From positions 15,426,323 through 15,490,322 of the forward strand of contig OY755188.1 of NCBI GenBank assembly GCA_963576735.1: a DNA stretch of 64,000 bases, in the 5' to 3' direction. Positions 63,915-64,000 of the stretch are shown here, piece after piece. Within the stretch, counting starts at the first letter, position 1. Every line of letters starts with the position of its first letter. Source of the DNA: Bedellia somnulentella (taxonomy: Eukaryota; Arthropoda; Insecta; Lepidoptera; Bedelliidae). Made by a program: the position numbers and the translations under genes. The notes beneath the pieces are model-generated. The model worked only from the letters and a program-made list of their open reading frames with translations, was not told where the DNA came from and did no database searches.

Positions 63915-64000
63915 ATCTAATATATAAAATTAATGTGTCACCGTGTTTGTCACCAAACTCCCCCGAAACACCAGAACCAATTTTAATAAAATTTTGTATA
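63915..64000. other. start of Smg9 intron 4
   Basis: Nothing recognised in the last 86 bases. Confidence 0.3.

Overview
This is nuclear DNA from an insect, most likely a moth or butterfly. The evidence is intron-split odorant-binding-protein genes, an insect-type Smg9 gene, a piggyBac remnant whose ends resemble the Trichoplusia element, mariner elements, RTE and I-type LINEs, and several hundred-base tRNA-derived or RTE-like SINE families. There is no bacterial or viral gene content. Family names rest on motifs I can read in the sequence; no database was searched.

Four host genes can be assembled by following exon phase and GT/AG borders. (1) A LUSH-like odorant-binding protein, + strand, five exons, 3684-15097. 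(2) A second odorant-binding protein of a different type, + strand, five exons, 21246-27916. (3) A membrane protein resembling the cation-dependent mannose-6-phosphate receptor, - strand, five exons, 47099 down to 32310. (4) The 5' part of Smg9, a nonsense-mediated-decay G-domain protein, + strand, four exons from 54307, running off the right end. Coding exons make up only about 2.4 kb of the 64 kb; the rest is mostly transposable elements inside and between introns.

Layout: 0-3.6 kb holds MITEs and SINEs; 3.7-15.1 kb is OBP gene 1, with a CR1/jockey-type LINE and a nearly full RTE in intron 4; 15.2-21.2 kb holds a second full-length RTE and SINEs; 21.2-27.9 kb is OBP gene 2, with an intact mariner in intron 1; 28-32 kb is AT-rich with MITEs; 32.3-47.1 kb is the receptor gene, whose 9.3-kb intron 2 carries a second, nearly identical mariner and a piggyBac deletion derivative; 47.5-52.2 kb is a large inverted-repeat structure filled with a dead mariner and LINE pieces; 54.3-64 kb is Smg9, whose intron 3 contains an intact 5.7-kb I/LOA-type LINE.

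The dominant signal is a retrotransposon network. A family of about 250 bp, called SINE A here (about 45 copies and fragments), shares its first 80 or so bases and its last 45 with the RTE LINE. A second, tRNA-derived family, SINE B (about 11 copies), shares only the 3' end: a CCC-loop-GGG hairpin, then GGCGTGA and a TATG- or TTATG-type repeat tail. Variable target-site duplications of 7-27 bp flank many copies, so both families probably use the RTE enzyme. Several insertions fall within 35 bases of splice sites, and one duplicated a 5' splice site. Exons flanked by inverted SINE A pairs are the most testable consequence for the host genes.
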